From NCBI RefSeq assembly GCF_000702065.1, contig NZ_KL370858.1, forward strand, positions 7,059 to 63,295: 56,237 nt of DNA, given 5' to 3'. Numbering within the stretch: position 1 is the stretch's first letter; each line of letters opens with the position of its first letter. The DNA comes from Kandleria vitulina DSM 20405. Its GTDB lineage: Bacteria; Bacillota_I; Bacilli_A; Erysipelotrichales; Coprobacillaceae. The translations under genes and the position numbers were made by a program. This document shows, in pieces, positions 7,741 through 16,590 of this stretch. The notes below the pieces were generated by a model. The model had not been told where the DNA came from. It was given only the letters and a program-made list of their open reading frames with translations, and did not search any database.

Positions 7741-10700
7741 ATAACATCTGATAAAAAAGATTCTCTACTCCATCAATATCCGATGCATAATGAATTTTTA
7801 TATGCGGGAAGATTGCACAGCTAAATCCATCTACTTCATGAATTTCGTATAAAGCTTTCTTGATCTTATCACTAAGTTTTTCTACTTCTTCTCGTTTATT
7901 GAACTTTATCATAACCTTAAAAGTAAAACCTTCCAGTCTTCCAACAGTTCCTCTTCCATCTACTGTATCATAGATGATTCCTGCAGCCTTACGTAATAAA
8001 GAAGTTCCCACTTCTCTACCATAGGCTTTAATAATACGATCATATTCCATGATTTCAATTATGATGCTAGCAAATTCTATTCCGTAGATATGATAATCTT
8101 CTTCATAGCTGATGGCAGCTTTTACAATACCATCATAGTTGAGAAGTCCTGTGATCGGATCATTGGATACAACGTTTTCTCCTTCTTTAAAGTTAACAAT
8201 ATATCCAATAAGTCCTGCCACAAAACCATCTTTATAATATGGCTTCTTGACAATGATTGTATCTTTTAGCAATCCTTCCTTATGAGACTGACAGACAGAT
8301 ACTTGTCTTATGACACCATTCTTAAGAATATCTTCTTCTTCATTGATTATCTGTCCTTCATTGATATACCAATGAAGATCTTCATCCTTCTTGCCAATGA
8401 TGTCTTCTTTTCCTTTAAGCTTGTAATAATCAAGGAAAGTATCTGAAACACCTTCATACTCACGATTTTCATTCTTCCAAAAATATGGTGTATTAGAGTA
8501 TGTGATCATATTATCCCAAAGTTCAGATTTGATGATAATATCCTCTTTTACATGACGATCTAATTCCTTCATTCTGGGCATAGAGAAATAATAATCTTTT
8601 AATATAGCTTTGCCAAAATCAACATCCTTAAATGCGGTTTTATTGACACAGTGCATATAAGAACACTCCTGAGGAATAGGAATTATGGTATGCATTTTCC
8701 AAGGATAATTCCCATTCTCATCCCTTGTTCTAAAATAGCCAACACTAGCACCATTAACACTTGTCTTAACATAATCTGACAACAGTTCTTTATCTGCGAA
8801 TTCTCTAAAACGTTGTTGATCTTCAGGGAAGATCTTTTCTAAACAATAAAGCTCTATTTCACGTTCTAATCCTTTTTCAAGATTAACATATTTTCCTAAT
8901 GTTGGTGTAAGATCAAGGTGATCATTTGATCCACTTAGATTATAGATCATGATTTCATCATAAAGATAATAAATATTTCTAAGCATCATATTCATGCTGC
9001 GCTGTACTTTAATGCTCTTTTCAATACAGCGATCAGACATGCGAACATGATAAAGATAATGTCCCTGACATTGAGAAAGACATGTAACTTCTAATTGTAA
9101 AATAGCCTTCTTTAATGGGAAGCTGACAACTTCTGGCTGTCTTGTACGAATGACTGTCTTAATAAATCTTCTATATAGTTTAGCAACCGGTAAATGTGGT
9201 GAATTGACTATGGCTGATGCCTGTTCTTTTGTAAAGATATCATTCTCTTTTAAGGCACATACAAAGTCTTTATTGGCAAAAAGGATCTCTACCTTTTCTC
9301 CGTCATCTTCGATAATCGCAAAAGCTGAATCAGTCATAAAGTCAACTTTGTTAAGTGCATCAAAGAACTCTTTTCTTGTACGGGTTTCTACTTGAATACC
9401 TTTTGAGATGCAGGCATTCAAAGCATCCATATACGGAGATGGCTTACTGAAAAGATATCCTTGTGCTTTCTCACAGCCAATTTCTCTTAAGAACACCAAC
9501 TGTTCTTCCGTTTCAACCCCTTCAGCTAGTGACTGGATTCCAATGTTTTTTGCCATGCCAACTGTTGATTTAACAATCTCTTTTGAGCGATTGTTAAAAT
9601 GTGAAAGGAAAACCATGTCGATCTTTAATTCATCAAAATTGTAATCTTTTAATACATTAAGTGAAGAAAAGCCACTTCCAAAGTCATCCATCCATACCTG
9701 ATATCCAGCATTATGGAAACGTCTTATGACATCACCAATGATAAGTCCATCTTCCACAAATACACTTTCAGTGATTTCAATATGAATCATATCTCTAGGA
9801 ACTTTATATTCCTTGACATACTTTTCTAGTACTTCAAACATATCGCATGATAAGAAATCTAAACGCGATAAGTTGAATGAGACTGGCATGATTGGATCAC
9901 CATTAGCAACTCTTTTAGAATAGTTCTGACAGATAAGCTTGGCAATATGACGATCCAACTTATGAATCAAGTGATTTTCTTCTAATACAGGAATAAAATC
10001 ACCAGGACTCATGAACCCCTTGACTGGATCAATCCATCTAGCGAGCGCTTCCATTCCACACAAAGTACGATTAAGTGTACGAATAACTGGCTGATAGTAC
10101 ACTTTAATATAGTCATTGGCAACGGCTTCATCAATATGGGTAATGATATAATCTGCAAGTTCCATTCTTCTTAGAAGTTCTGGCTTATAGTATTCAAAAT
10201 AACGATCATTTTTAGTACGCATGCTGTCGCAGGCAATCTTTGCCATATCACACGCTGTCTGTGGATTGACATTTCTTTCTTTTACTTCATAGACACCTAT
10301 CTTGACATCTATCCCATTAGCAAAAGGCTGATGTCTAATCAGCTGATAAGCACGTTTTATTTTTGCTTCTAGCTCATGATCTTTTGTAAAAACTGCAAAA
10401 TGGTCATCTGAGAAACGAGACAAACAATCATCCTTGAAGACATTCTTCAAGATATTGGCAATCTCAATTAGGAGCTGGTCACCTGCTTCCATTCCGTATT
10501 TCGCATTAAATAATTTAAAATTAGTGAGGTTGAAATAGAGGAATACATAATTCTCATATTGCTGAAAATCAGTTGATACAAGATCCAAGAATTTTTTCAT
10601 ACATGGTAACCCGGTAAGTAAATCATAATCCCATGTAATCGATTTTAAATCTAAATCAAAAGATGTATCGGAACGATCTTCTCCCTTATAAAAACGAGTG

Positions 10701-10780
10701 AGTGTTCCTTCATTTAAAAATGACTCCTCCCTGCCGGGCGAAGACATAAACGTTTGTACATCCGTTTTTCCTTTACTCAT
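7739..10780 (-). CDS. c-di-GMP signalling protein: GGDEF-like, EAL, PAS-like, GGDEF-like
   Basis: This is a 1013-residue cytoplasmic protein; no membrane segment is visible. Residues about 50-205 form a GGDEF domain whose active motif is SDDHF (124-128), so it is unlikely to make c-di-GMP. Residues about 210-455 form an EAL phosphodiesterase domain with its key residues present: Glu244 (EALAR), Asn303, Glu335, Asp365-Asp366 (MDDFGSG), Lys386, Glu420 and Gln440. A long central part (about 460-850) includes a PAS-like region. The C-terminal GGDEF-like domain (about 855-1013, starting DPITGLLNY) has LEGFTF where GGDEF would be. The prediction is a c-di-GMP-degrading enzyme controlled by a sensory region. 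The gene is monocistronic. Confidence 0.88.
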   Translation of the reverse strand: MSKGKTDVQTFMSSPGREESFLNEGTLTRFYKGEDRSDTSFDLDLKSITWDYDLLTGLPCMKKFLDLVSTDFQQYENYVFLYFNLTNFKLFNAKYGMEAGDQLLIEIANILKNVFKDDCLSRFSDDHFAVFTKDHELEAKIKRAYQLIRHQPFANGIDVKIGVYEVKERNVNPQTACDMAKIACDSMRTKNDRYFEYYKPELLRRMELADYIITHIDEAVANDYIKVYYQPVIRTLNRTLCGMEALARWIDPVKGFMSPGDFIPVLEENHLIHKLDRHIAKLICQNYSKRVANGDPIMPVSFNLSRLDFLSCDMFEVLEKYVKEYKVPRDMIHIEITESVFVEDGLIIGDVIRRFHNAGYQVWMDDFGSGFSSLNVLKDYNFDELKIDMVFLSHFNNRSKEIVKSTVGMAKNIGIQSLAEGVETEEQLVFLREIGCEKAQGYLFSKPSPYMDALNACISKGIQVETRTRKEFFDALNKVDFMTDSAFAIIEDDGEKVEILFANKDFVCALKENDIFTKEQASAIVNSPHLPVAKLYRRFIKTVIRTRQPEVVSFPLKKAILQLEVTCLSQCQGHYLYHVRMSDRCIEKSIKVQRSMNMMLRNIYYLYDEIMIYNLSGSNDHLDLTPTLGKYVNLEKGLEREIELYCLEKIFPEDQQRFREFADKELLSDYVKTSVNGASVGYFRTRDENGNYPWKMHTIIPIPQECSYMHCVNKTAFKDVDFGKAILKDYYFSMPRMKELDRHVKEDIIIKSELWDNMITYSNTPYFWKNENREYEGVSDTFLDYYKLKGKEDIIGKKDEDLHWYINEGQIINEEEDILKNGVIRQVSVCQSHKEGLLKDTIIVKKPYYKDGFVAGLIGYIVNFKEGENVVSNDPITGLLNYDGIVKAAISYEEDYHIYGIEFASIIIEIMEYDRIIKAYGREVGTSLLRKAAGIIYDTVDGRGTVGRLEGFTFKVMIKFNKREEVEKLSDKIKKALYEIHEVDGFSCAIFPHIKIHYASDIDGVENLFYQML

Positions 10781-10965
10781 TAATAATTTCCCTTTACTTT
10801 CTATTATTCGTTTCTATATATGCATAGCCAATTAAAAAATATACTATCAAATTATGAAAAAATCAATAATTTATGATCGAAAAGTAAAAAAATGGTCAAA
10901 TTATTCTTTTAACTTAATAATATCTGAAACTTACATAAAGCTTATCCCTTAAATTAAATGAGCAA
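10781..10965. other. AT-rich intergenic stretch upstream of the GGDEF-EAL gene
   Basis: There is no reading frame here. It must hold the promoter of the GGDEF-EAL gene, but candidates such as TTGACC followed 17 bases later by TCATAA are weak, so none is called. Confidence 0.5.
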
Positions 10966-10990
10966 TAAAAAAACCCCAAAATGGGGTTTT
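10966..10990 (-). terminator. Intrinsic terminator after rpsI
   Basis: AACCCC-ATTTT-GGGGTT is followed by a T-run on the minus strand, 26 bases after the rpsI stop. Confidence 0.9.
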
Positions 10991-11015
10991 CATCATTGCT
11001 CTCCTCAGCAATAGA

Positions 11016-11405
11016 TTAACGTTTAGAGAACTGTGGAGCACGTCTTGCTTTCTTAAGGCCGTATTTCTTACGTTCTTTCTTACGAGCATCACGAGTTAAT
11101 AAACCAGCTGCTTTTAAAGTTGGTCTATAATCTCCAGCTTCACATAAAGCTCTTGCGATACCGTGACGGATTGCACCAGCCTGACCAGCGTATCCTCCAC
11201 CGTATACATTTACAGTTACGTCAAATTTGTCTTTTGTTCCAGTTAATTCTAAAGGTTGGTTGACGATCTGAACAAGAATATCTGACATTAGATATTCTTT
11301 AGCATCTCTTCCATCGATAGTAACGTTTCCAGTACCTGGTGTTAAGATAACACGTGCTACTGAAGTTTTTCTACGTCCTGTTCCTCTGTATTGTACATTT
11401 GCCAT
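11016..11405 (-). CDS. rpsI: 30S ribosomal protein S9
   Basis: S9 sits in the head of the small subunit, and its C-terminal tail reaches the P-site tRNA. The 129-residue length is normal. Seen: the start [34 protein letters not shown] in the middle, and the C-terminal [16 protein letters not shown] tail ending in the family's KR. It follows rplM by 13 bases with AAGGAGG before its ATG, forming the usual rplM-rpsI pair, and a strong terminator ends the unit. Confidence 0.98.
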   Translation of the reverse strand: MANVQYRGTGRRKTSVARVILTPGTGNVTIDGRDAKEYLMSDILVQIVNQPLELTGTKDKFDVTVNVYGGGYAGQAGAIRHGIARALCEAGDYRPTLKAAGLLTRDARKKERKKYGLKKARRAPQFSKR

Positions 11406-11418
11406 TTACTCGTCCTCC

Positions 11419-11856
11419 TTACCCTTTAACTTTCAATTCTTCTGGTTTCTGAGCTGCATGTGGATGATCAGGACCAGCATATACAAATAATTTCATACCT
11501 TGTGCTCTACCTAAAGTGTTGTGTGGTAACATACCTTTTACTGCATGTTCAACAAATCCTGTAGGATCTTTTTCTAAGAATTCCTTAGCAGTTTTCACTT
11601 TAAGTCCGCCAAGCCATCCAGTGTGATGGTAATACTTTTCATTAGCAAGTTTATTACCAGTCATTCTTACTTTGTCTGCATTAACGATGATTACATAATC
11701 CCCTGTATCTACATGAGGAGTGTAAGTAGGTTTATGTTTTCCTCTTAATACAGTGGCAACCTGTGATGCTAAACGACCTAATACCATATCAGTAGCATCA
11801 ACAACATACCATTTGTGTTCGATTGTGGCTTTATTAGCCATAGTTGTTTGTCTCAT
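11419..11856 (-). CDS. rplM: 50S ribosomal protein L13
   Basis: L13 is an early-assembly large-subunit protein. It has 145 residues, with the conserved [17 protein letters not shown] near the start and [10 protein letters not shown] and [11 protein letters not shown] at the end. The start MRQTTM is chosen because AAGGAG lies 8 bases upstream. It is transcribed from a consensus promoter through a structured leader of about 145 bases, which suggests L13-type autoregulation as known in other Bacillota. Confidence 0.98.
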   Translation of the reverse strand: MRQTTMANKATIEHKWYVVDATDMVLGRLASQVATVLRGKHKPTYTPHVDTGDYVIIVNADKVRMTGNKLANEKYYHHTGWLGGLKVKTAKEFLEKDPTGFVEHAVKGMLPHNTLGRAQGMKLFVYAGPDHPHAAQKPEELKVKG

Positions 11857-11902
11857 TTTCGTATCTCCTTAAAATTTAACCTTACCGGGGTCTTTTTTTA
11901 AT

Positions 11903-11999
11903 GAGTTTATCAAAGCTTACGATTGGTTTGATAAGATGACCAATCACTCAAATAAACAAACAAATCAAACTCTTAAAGGCGCATTCGCCCCTCAAAGAG
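11903..11999 (-). promoter_or_regulatory. Structured 5' leader of rplM-rpsI (L13-leader candidate)
   Basis: In transcript order there is a first hairpin right at the 5' end (11970-11999: CTCTT...AAGAG and GGCG-AATG-CGCC). A second hairpin follows, GATTGGT...ACCAATC (11921-11945). GAGTTT (11967-11972) can also pair with AAACTC (11903-11908), and this would compete with the base of the first hairpin. This layout is consistent with an autoregulatory L13 leader; the mechanism is inferred. Confidence 0.55.
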
Positions 12000-12008
12000 A
12001 CAACCTAT

Positions 12009-12036
12009 ATTATAAACAAGTTCAATCAATTGTCAA
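12009..12036 (-). promoter_or_regulatory. Promoter of rplM-rpsI
   Basis: Perfect TTGACA (12031-12036) and TATAAT (12009-12014) boxes are separated by 16 bases. The expected start is near 12002. Confidence 0.9.
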
Positions 12037-12056
12037 TTGGTAAATCAAAAAAACAA

Positions 12057-13301
12057 TTATAAATTCGTAATGATTTGATGAGCCTTCCTTATATCATTAA
12101 ATCTGTCAATTTTATTGTTTGCCCCCGTCTGAGCAATAAAGAATGTATGACCTTTATATTGACTACAAACAACGATACACATCTTCGCTGCTACTGTATA
12201 TCCTGTCTTCGCACCTTTAGCTAATTTTCCATATCCAGATGAAGGAGACTTAAAAGTATGCTTCTTATTTGTAGTCTGATAGCTCTTCGTAAAGAACATT
12301 TTCTTGAAAGTAGGATCTTTCAATACAAACTTCATCATCTTCACAATATCATTACCTGTCATATAATGACTAGGATTACTCATTCCAACTGGATTTTCAA
12401 AATGCGAATGGTTCATTCCTGCTTCTTTCGCATACTTGTTCATCGCATTACGCATTGCTTCTTTATTCTTAAAGCAAAGACGTTCTAATCCAAAGATTGC
12501 TTCTCCTCCTGATACAAGCAATGCTGAATAAATCAAATCACGATATGTGACTGTTTCATTAGCTTTAAATCCTGAGATATACGCTCCTCCACAGCTATAA
12601 CATTGATCAATATCACTTTGTTTCACTTTCACCTTTTCATCAAGGCTCTTGATTGTCTTCAAGTAAGTATAAACTGAAAGTACCTTTGTAATACTTGCAG
12701 GATTAATACGCTTATCACTATTTTTACTGTAAAGATTATAATGATCAGTATTATCATAGATAGTTAATCCTTCAGACATAAAGTTCATTGGCTTTACTGT
12801 AAGATTACCTTTAAACATCGTATTGCCAATTGTAGCTTTATAACTAGTCTTTCCAACTTTTGTAGCAGTAATCATTCCATTCTTTGAAGTCGCATAATCC
12901 TTAACCTGATAGTTAGGCACCTTGCCACCAAAATCACCTGGATCCTTATAGCTCTGTCCTACAAATAAAGTTAAATCCTTATGAGAAATCTGATATGGTC
13001 TGACATCTACTTTCACATTAAAGTTCTTATAGCCACACTTTACCTTAAGATCAGTTTTCCCTTTCTTTTTAGCTACCAGCTTAATCGCATGTTTATTGAC
13101 ATTCACATCAAGTAAGCTAGGATTTCCTACTTTTGCACTCACTTTCTCTTTTCCACCATCGACATGAAGAACATCCTGCTCATATAGTACAACTTCCTTC
13201 TTCTTCATTGTCGTTGATGAATAAATATTGTATTCATTTACTCCATAGCCAATTGCCCCTGCTAAACATAGGACAATAAAGGCAATAATAATTTTCTTCA
13301 T
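12057..13301 (-). CDS. Serine-type D-alanyl-D-alanine carboxypeptidase with Ig-like N-terminal region
   Basis: This enzyme trims the terminal D-Ala of peptidoglycan stem peptides outside the membrane. The ATG at 13301 (414 aa) is chosen because GGGGAGGG lies 5 bases upstream; an ATG five codons earlier lacks a site. Residues about 3-24 are a signal or anchor segment. Residues about 35-175 look like two small beta-rich bacterial Ig-like units. The penicillin-binding domain follows, with SITK (Ser203, Lys206) and KTG (365-367). The second motif reads SGG (264-266) where S11 enzymes usually have SGN, which is unusual. It lies between truA and rplM, genes that are often adjacent elsewhere. Confidence 0.88.
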   Translation of the reverse strand: MKKIIIAFIVLCLAGAIGYGVNEYNIYSSTTMKKKEVVLYEQDVLHVDGGKEKVSAKVGNPSLLDVNVNKHAIKLVAKKKGKTDLKVKCGYKNFNVKVDVRPYQISHKDLTLFVGQSYKDPGDFGGKVPNYQVKDYATSKNGMITATKVGKTSYKATIGNTMFKGNLTVKPMNFMSEGLTIYDNTDHYNLYSKNSDKRINPASITKVLSVYTYLKTIKSLDEKVKVKQSDIDQCYSCGGAYISGFKANETVTYRDLIYSALLVSGGEAIFGLERLCFKNKEAMRNAMNKYAKEAGMNHSHFENPVGMSNPSHYMTGNDIVKMMKFVLKDPTFKKMFFTKSYQTTNKKHTFKSPSSGYGKLAKGAKTGYTVAAKMCIVVCSQYKGHTFFIAQTGANNKIDRFNDIRKAHQIITNL

Positions 13302-13346
13302 CGTTTCCCTCCCCATTTCACATCTTTCTCATTATAACACTATAAA

Positions 13347-13373
13347 ATAAAAAAAGAAGATGTTACTCTTCTT
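13347..13373 (-). terminator. Intrinsic terminator after truA
   Basis: AGAAGA-GTAACA-TCTTCT is followed by seven T on the minus strand. It ends the ecfA1-ecfA2-ecfT-truA unit. A TATAAT just beyond it (13330s) probably serves the carboxypeptidase gene. Confidence 0.75.
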
Positions 13374-14103
13374 CATAATGAACATGCATCAAATATAATC
13401 CTTCTGGTTCAGCTTTAAACAAGCATTTCTTTTCTCCCTTAGAATCAAGAAGCTCCTTAAGATAAGCAATGCTGCGACGATGAGCACCTACCTGAATGAC
13501 ACCACCGACAATATGTCTGACCATATATCTTCTAAAGCCACTACCAATTAGTTTAAAAGTAAAGAAGCCATCTTTTTCTTCAATGGTGAAATCATAAAGT
13601 GTTCTGATGGTATTTCCATATTCATCATAGACACAATAAGATGCAAAATCATGTTCTCCAATAAAGATCTTAGCTGCTTCTCTCATGATTTCTAAGTCCA
13701 GCTTGCCATAAGGATACTGGTAGATCGTATGACGATCGAAGGGCGAATATGTATTCGTTGATAAACGATAATGATATTCTTTTTTCTTTACACTATAACG
13801 TGAATGAAAATCATCACTGACTGCTTCACTATCTTTAATGTAAATATCATCCGGCAAGAAATGATTCAATGCTCTTGCCCATTGTTTCTCATTGATGTTC
13901 TTGTCGGTATCAAAATGAAAAACTTGGTTTTCAGCGTGAACACCAGCATCCGTTCTTCCTGAAGAATGGATGATGATGTCTTCACCTGTAATTTTTTTAA
14001 GTGCCTTCTGAATCTCTTCCTGAACGCTGCGTTCTTTAACTTGAATCTGCCATCCATGAAAGAGTGTCCCATCATAAGCCACTATACATTTAATTCTTGT
14101 CAT
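13363..14103 (-). CDS. truA: tRNA pseudouridine(38-40) synthase
   Basis: TruA converts uridines 38, 39 and 40 of tRNA anticodon stems to pseudouridine. The ATG at 14103 (246 aa) overlaps the ecfT stop in an ATGA, giving MTRIKCIVAYDGTLFHGWQ; a longer in-frame start lies inside ecfT and is unlikely. The catalytic aspartate is Asp52 in SGRTDAGVHA. The C-terminal GSGFRRYMVRHIVGG motif is typical. The length fits the family. Gene order ecfA1-ecfA2-ecfT-truA is conserved in Bacillota. Confidence 0.96.
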   Translation of the reverse strand: MTRIKCIVAYDGTLFHGWQIQVKERSVQEEIQKALKKITGEDIIIHSSGRTDAGVHAENQVFHFDTDKNINEKQWARALNHFLPDDIYIKDSEAVSDDFHSRYSVKKKEYHYRLSTNTYSPFDRHTIYQYPYGKLDLEIMREAAKIFIGEHDFASYCVYDEYGNTIRTLYDFTIEEKDGFFTFKLIGSGFRRYMVRHIVGGVIQVGAHRRSIAYLKELLDSKGEKKCLFKAEPEGLYLMHVHYEEE

Positions 14104-14897
14104 AAAAGACTTAACGCAAAGATTCCCATTGAAACAGTACAGAGAATAAGAGCTGCAATGGTATCTCTTCCTTTCCAACTTAATTGATGATATCTTGTAC
14201 GCAATGCGCCAGGAATATAGTTACGGCTCTCCATTGCATTTGCAAGATCTTCTGCTCTTTGAAAAGCAGAAATAAACAACGGGATAATCAAAGAAATGAT
14301 TGCCCCAATCTTATCTTTAAGTGACCCTTCCTGAAAATCCACACCACGGGAAGCCTGTGCTTTCATGATACGCTGTGTTTCTTCCAATAATGTAGGAATA
14401 AAACGTAAGGCAATAGAAATCATCATAGCGACTTCATGAGTCGGAAAGCCAATCTTATGAAGAGGCTTCATAAGATGTTCCAATCCTAAAGTCAGATCCA
14501 ATGGCTTAGTTGTAGCAGTAAGGGTAGTAGTTAACGTGATAATAAGAATCAATCTGATAATAATGTAGACAGTCTGCGTTACTGCTCCTGAATAGATCTT
14601 AAAGATCCAGAATCTAAAGATCACATGTCCTGTCTGTATTAATAATAAGTTAAAGACTGCCAAGAATAATATCATAAAAAATATTGGCTTCATGGCTTTC
14701 ATGATTCTTTTTAATGGAATTGATGAACAAGCAACAATACCAATGGCCAATAAGGCAAGAATACCATATCCTAAAAATCCTGCATCAAAGAAAATGGTAA
14801 TAAGCAATACCAATAATCCTACAATCTTTAATCTTGGATCAAGACGATGCATTATTGAATTGCCAGGAAGATACTGTCCAAAAATAATATCATTCAT
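14100..14897 (-). CDS. ecfT: ECF transporter transmembrane protein EcfT
   Basis: EcfT couples the two ATPases to vitamin-binding S components in energy-coupling-factor importers. The ATG at 14897 (265 aa) is chosen because AGGAGG lies 8 bases upstream; it overlaps ecfA2 by 8 bases. The N-terminal GQYLPGNSIMHRLDPRLKI, several hydrophobic segments, and the two cytoplasmic coupling motifs with Ala-Arg-Gly (QASRGVDF and a second ESRNYIPGA) are visible. It is group II, since it serves S components encoded elsewhere; none is in the window. Confidence 0.95.
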   Translation of the reverse strand: MNDIIFGQYLPGNSIMHRLDPRLKIVGLLVLLITIFFDAGFLGYGILALLAIGIVACSSIPLKRIMKAMKPIFFMILFLAVFNLLLIQTGHVIFRFWIFKIYSGAVTQTVYIIIRLILIITLTTTLTATTKPLDLTLGLEHLMKPLHKIGFPTHEVAMMISIALRFIPTLLEETQRIMKAQASRGVDFQEGSLKDKIGAIISLIIPLFISAFQRAEDLANAMESRNYIPGALRTRYHQLSWKGRDTIAALILCTVSMGIFALSLL

Positions 14898-15741
14898 GGA
14901 GTTCACCTCCTATTTCTTTAATAAGATCATCCATATTGTTAATCGCATGATCAATATGGAAACCGTTCTTATTAAGTTTATCAATAAAATCTGTCATCAA
15001 TGGCAAATCAATGCTTAATTGTTGAAGATAATCTCTTTCCTTAAAGAGATCCTCTACACGACAATGCTTTTCAACTTGTCCCTTGTTCATCACAATTACA
15101 TGATCACAATATTTCAACACATGATTCATATCATGAGATACCATAATCACTGTCTTCCCCGACTTCTGAAAATCCTTAAACAGATCAAGCATATCCTTTG
15201 CCCCTTGAGGATCAAGACCAGCCGTAGGCTCATCTAATACCAGGATATCTGGATCCATTGCCAAAATTCCGGCAATAGCGACACGACGCTTTTGTCCTCC
15301 GGAAAGTTCAAATGGTGAACGTTCGAGATAGGATTCATCGAGGCCAACGCGCAAAAGGCACTCTCTTGCCTTTTGTTTGGCCTCTTCTTCAGATACACCG
15401 AAGTTACGTGGTCCGAAGGTAATATCTTTTTCTATTGTTTCTTCAAAAAGCTGATATTCTGGGAACTGGAAAACCAGTCCTGCTTTCTTGCGCAATGGCT
15501 TTAATAGCTGTGGCTTTTTGGTACGCGTGATTTCAAAGTCTTCGATTGTGACTTTTCCTGAGCTTGGAATCAATAAAGCATTGATATGTTGAATGAGAGT
15601 GGATTTACCGCTTCCTGTATGACCAATCAGGGCTGTGAATGATCCTTTTTCAACATGAAGATTGACACCCTTTAGTGCTTGATAAGCAATTGGTGTTTCT
15701 TCTCCGTAGATGTATTCTACATTTTCGAATGTAATTGACAT
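14890..15741 (-). CDS. ecfA2: ECF transporter ATPase EcfA2
   Basis: This is the second ATP-binding subunit of the energy-coupling factor, 283 residues. Walker A GHTGSGKST, Q-loop FQFPEYQLF, signature LSGGQKRRVAIAG, Walker B ILVLDEPTAGLDP and the switch histidine in MVSHD are all present. It overlaps ecfA1 by 25 bases and ecfT by 8, a tight translationally linked run. The AGLDP form and the position second in the cluster support EcfA2 over EcfA1. Confidence 0.95.
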   Translation of the reverse strand: MSITFENVEYIYGEETPIAYQALKGVNLHVEKGSFTALIGHTGSGKSTLIQHINALLIPSSGKVTIEDFEITRTKKPQLLKPLRKKAGLVFQFPEYQLFEETIEKDITFGPRNFGVSEEEAKQKARECLLRVGLDESYLERSPFELSGGQKRRVAIAGILAMDPDILVLDEPTAGLDPQGAKDMLDLFKDFQKSGKTVIMVSHDMNHVLKYCDHVIVMNKGQVEKHCRVEDLFKERDYLQQLSIDLPLMTDFIDKLNKNGFHIDHAINNMDDLIKEIGGELHE

Positions 15742-16538
15742 AGTGCTTTCACCAACTTTTCTGTATCAAGTGTCTTTTCTACCGGTATTCCTCTTTTAAT
15801 CAGCTCTTCAGATACCTGATAAGCAAATGGAACATCTAATCCCAAATCTCTGATGCGCTTAGTGTCGGACAACACATTTTCTGGTGCACCTTCATCTATG
15901 ATATGTCCTTTTTCTAATAAGATGACATGATCACTTTTAGCAGCTTCTTCTATATCATGAGTGATAGAAAGAATGGTCATATGATTCTTTTGATTCAATG
16001 AGCGTACAAGTTCATTGATTTCTTTTCTTCCCTTAGGATCAAGCATGCTGGTTGCTTCATCTAAAATAATAAGATGTGGGTTCATTGCTAAAATACCCGC
16101 AATAGCAACACGCTGTTTTTGTCCTCCGGAAAGTTTTGTTGGTTCATGATCCAAGAAATCAAGCATATTAACTTTTTTGGCATACTCTTGAATAATGCCT
16201 TCCATTTCATCATGAGGCACACAAAGATTTTCTAACCCAAAAGCGATATCATCTCGGACGGTGGATCCGATAAACTGATTGTCTGGGTTCTGGAATACGA
16301 TGCCTACCTGTTTTCTTACATCATTTAGTGTCTCTACACTTAATGGTATACCGCCTACTTCTATATGTCCTTGACTAGCTGCAAGTAGACCGATAACCAA
16401 TTTTGCAATGGTGCTCTTCCCTGATCCATTATGGCCAAGGATTGTCGTATATGAGCCTTTTTCGACATGAAATGAAATATGATCGATGGTTTTTAATCCT
16501 TCATCATACTCAAAACATAAATTTTCTACATGAAGCAT
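15717..16538 (-). CDS. ecfA1: ECF transporter ATPase EcfA1
   Basis: This is the first ATP-binding subunit, 273 residues. It has Walker A GHNGSGKST, Q-loop FQNPDNQFIGSTV, signature LSGGQKQRVAIAG, Walker B LIILDEATSMLDPKGR and switch histidine ITHD. The NQFIGSTV and DEATSMLDP forms are characteristic of EcfA1. TAGGGGGA lies close to the ATG. Its promoter overlaps the 3' end of the upstream rpiR-family gene, so the ECF unit can be expressed separately from the ribosomal genes. Confidence 0.95.
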   Translation of the reverse strand: MLHVENLCFEYDEGLKTIDHISFHVEKGSYTTILGHNGSGKSTIAKLVIGLLAASQGHIEVGGIPLSVETLNDVRKQVGIVFQNPDNQFIGSTVRDDIAFGLENLCVPHDEMEGIIQEYAKKVNMLDFLDHEPTKLSGGQKQRVAIAGILAMNPHLIILDEATSMLDPKGRKEINELVRSLNQKNHMTILSITHDIEEAAKSDHVILLEKGHIIDEGAPENVLSDTKRIRDLGLDVPFAYQVSEELIKRGIPVEKTLDTEKLVKALCQLHSKM

Positions 16539-16561
16539 GAGAATTCCCCCTAATGTTCTTC

Positions 16562-16590
16562 ATTTTATGTTATTCAAGACTCTATGTCAA
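16562..16590 (-). promoter_or_regulatory. Promoter of ecfA1-ecfA2-ecfT-truA
   Basis: TTGACA (16585-16590) and TAAAAT (16562-16567) are 17 bases apart. The -35 box overlaps the stop codon of the RpiR-family gene. Confidence 0.8.

Noticed and set aside
13363-14178. Longer truA start inside ecfT
   Set aside because: The extra 25 residues are not TruA-like and there is no ribosome site, while the ATGA overlap at 14103 gives the family's standard N-terminus.
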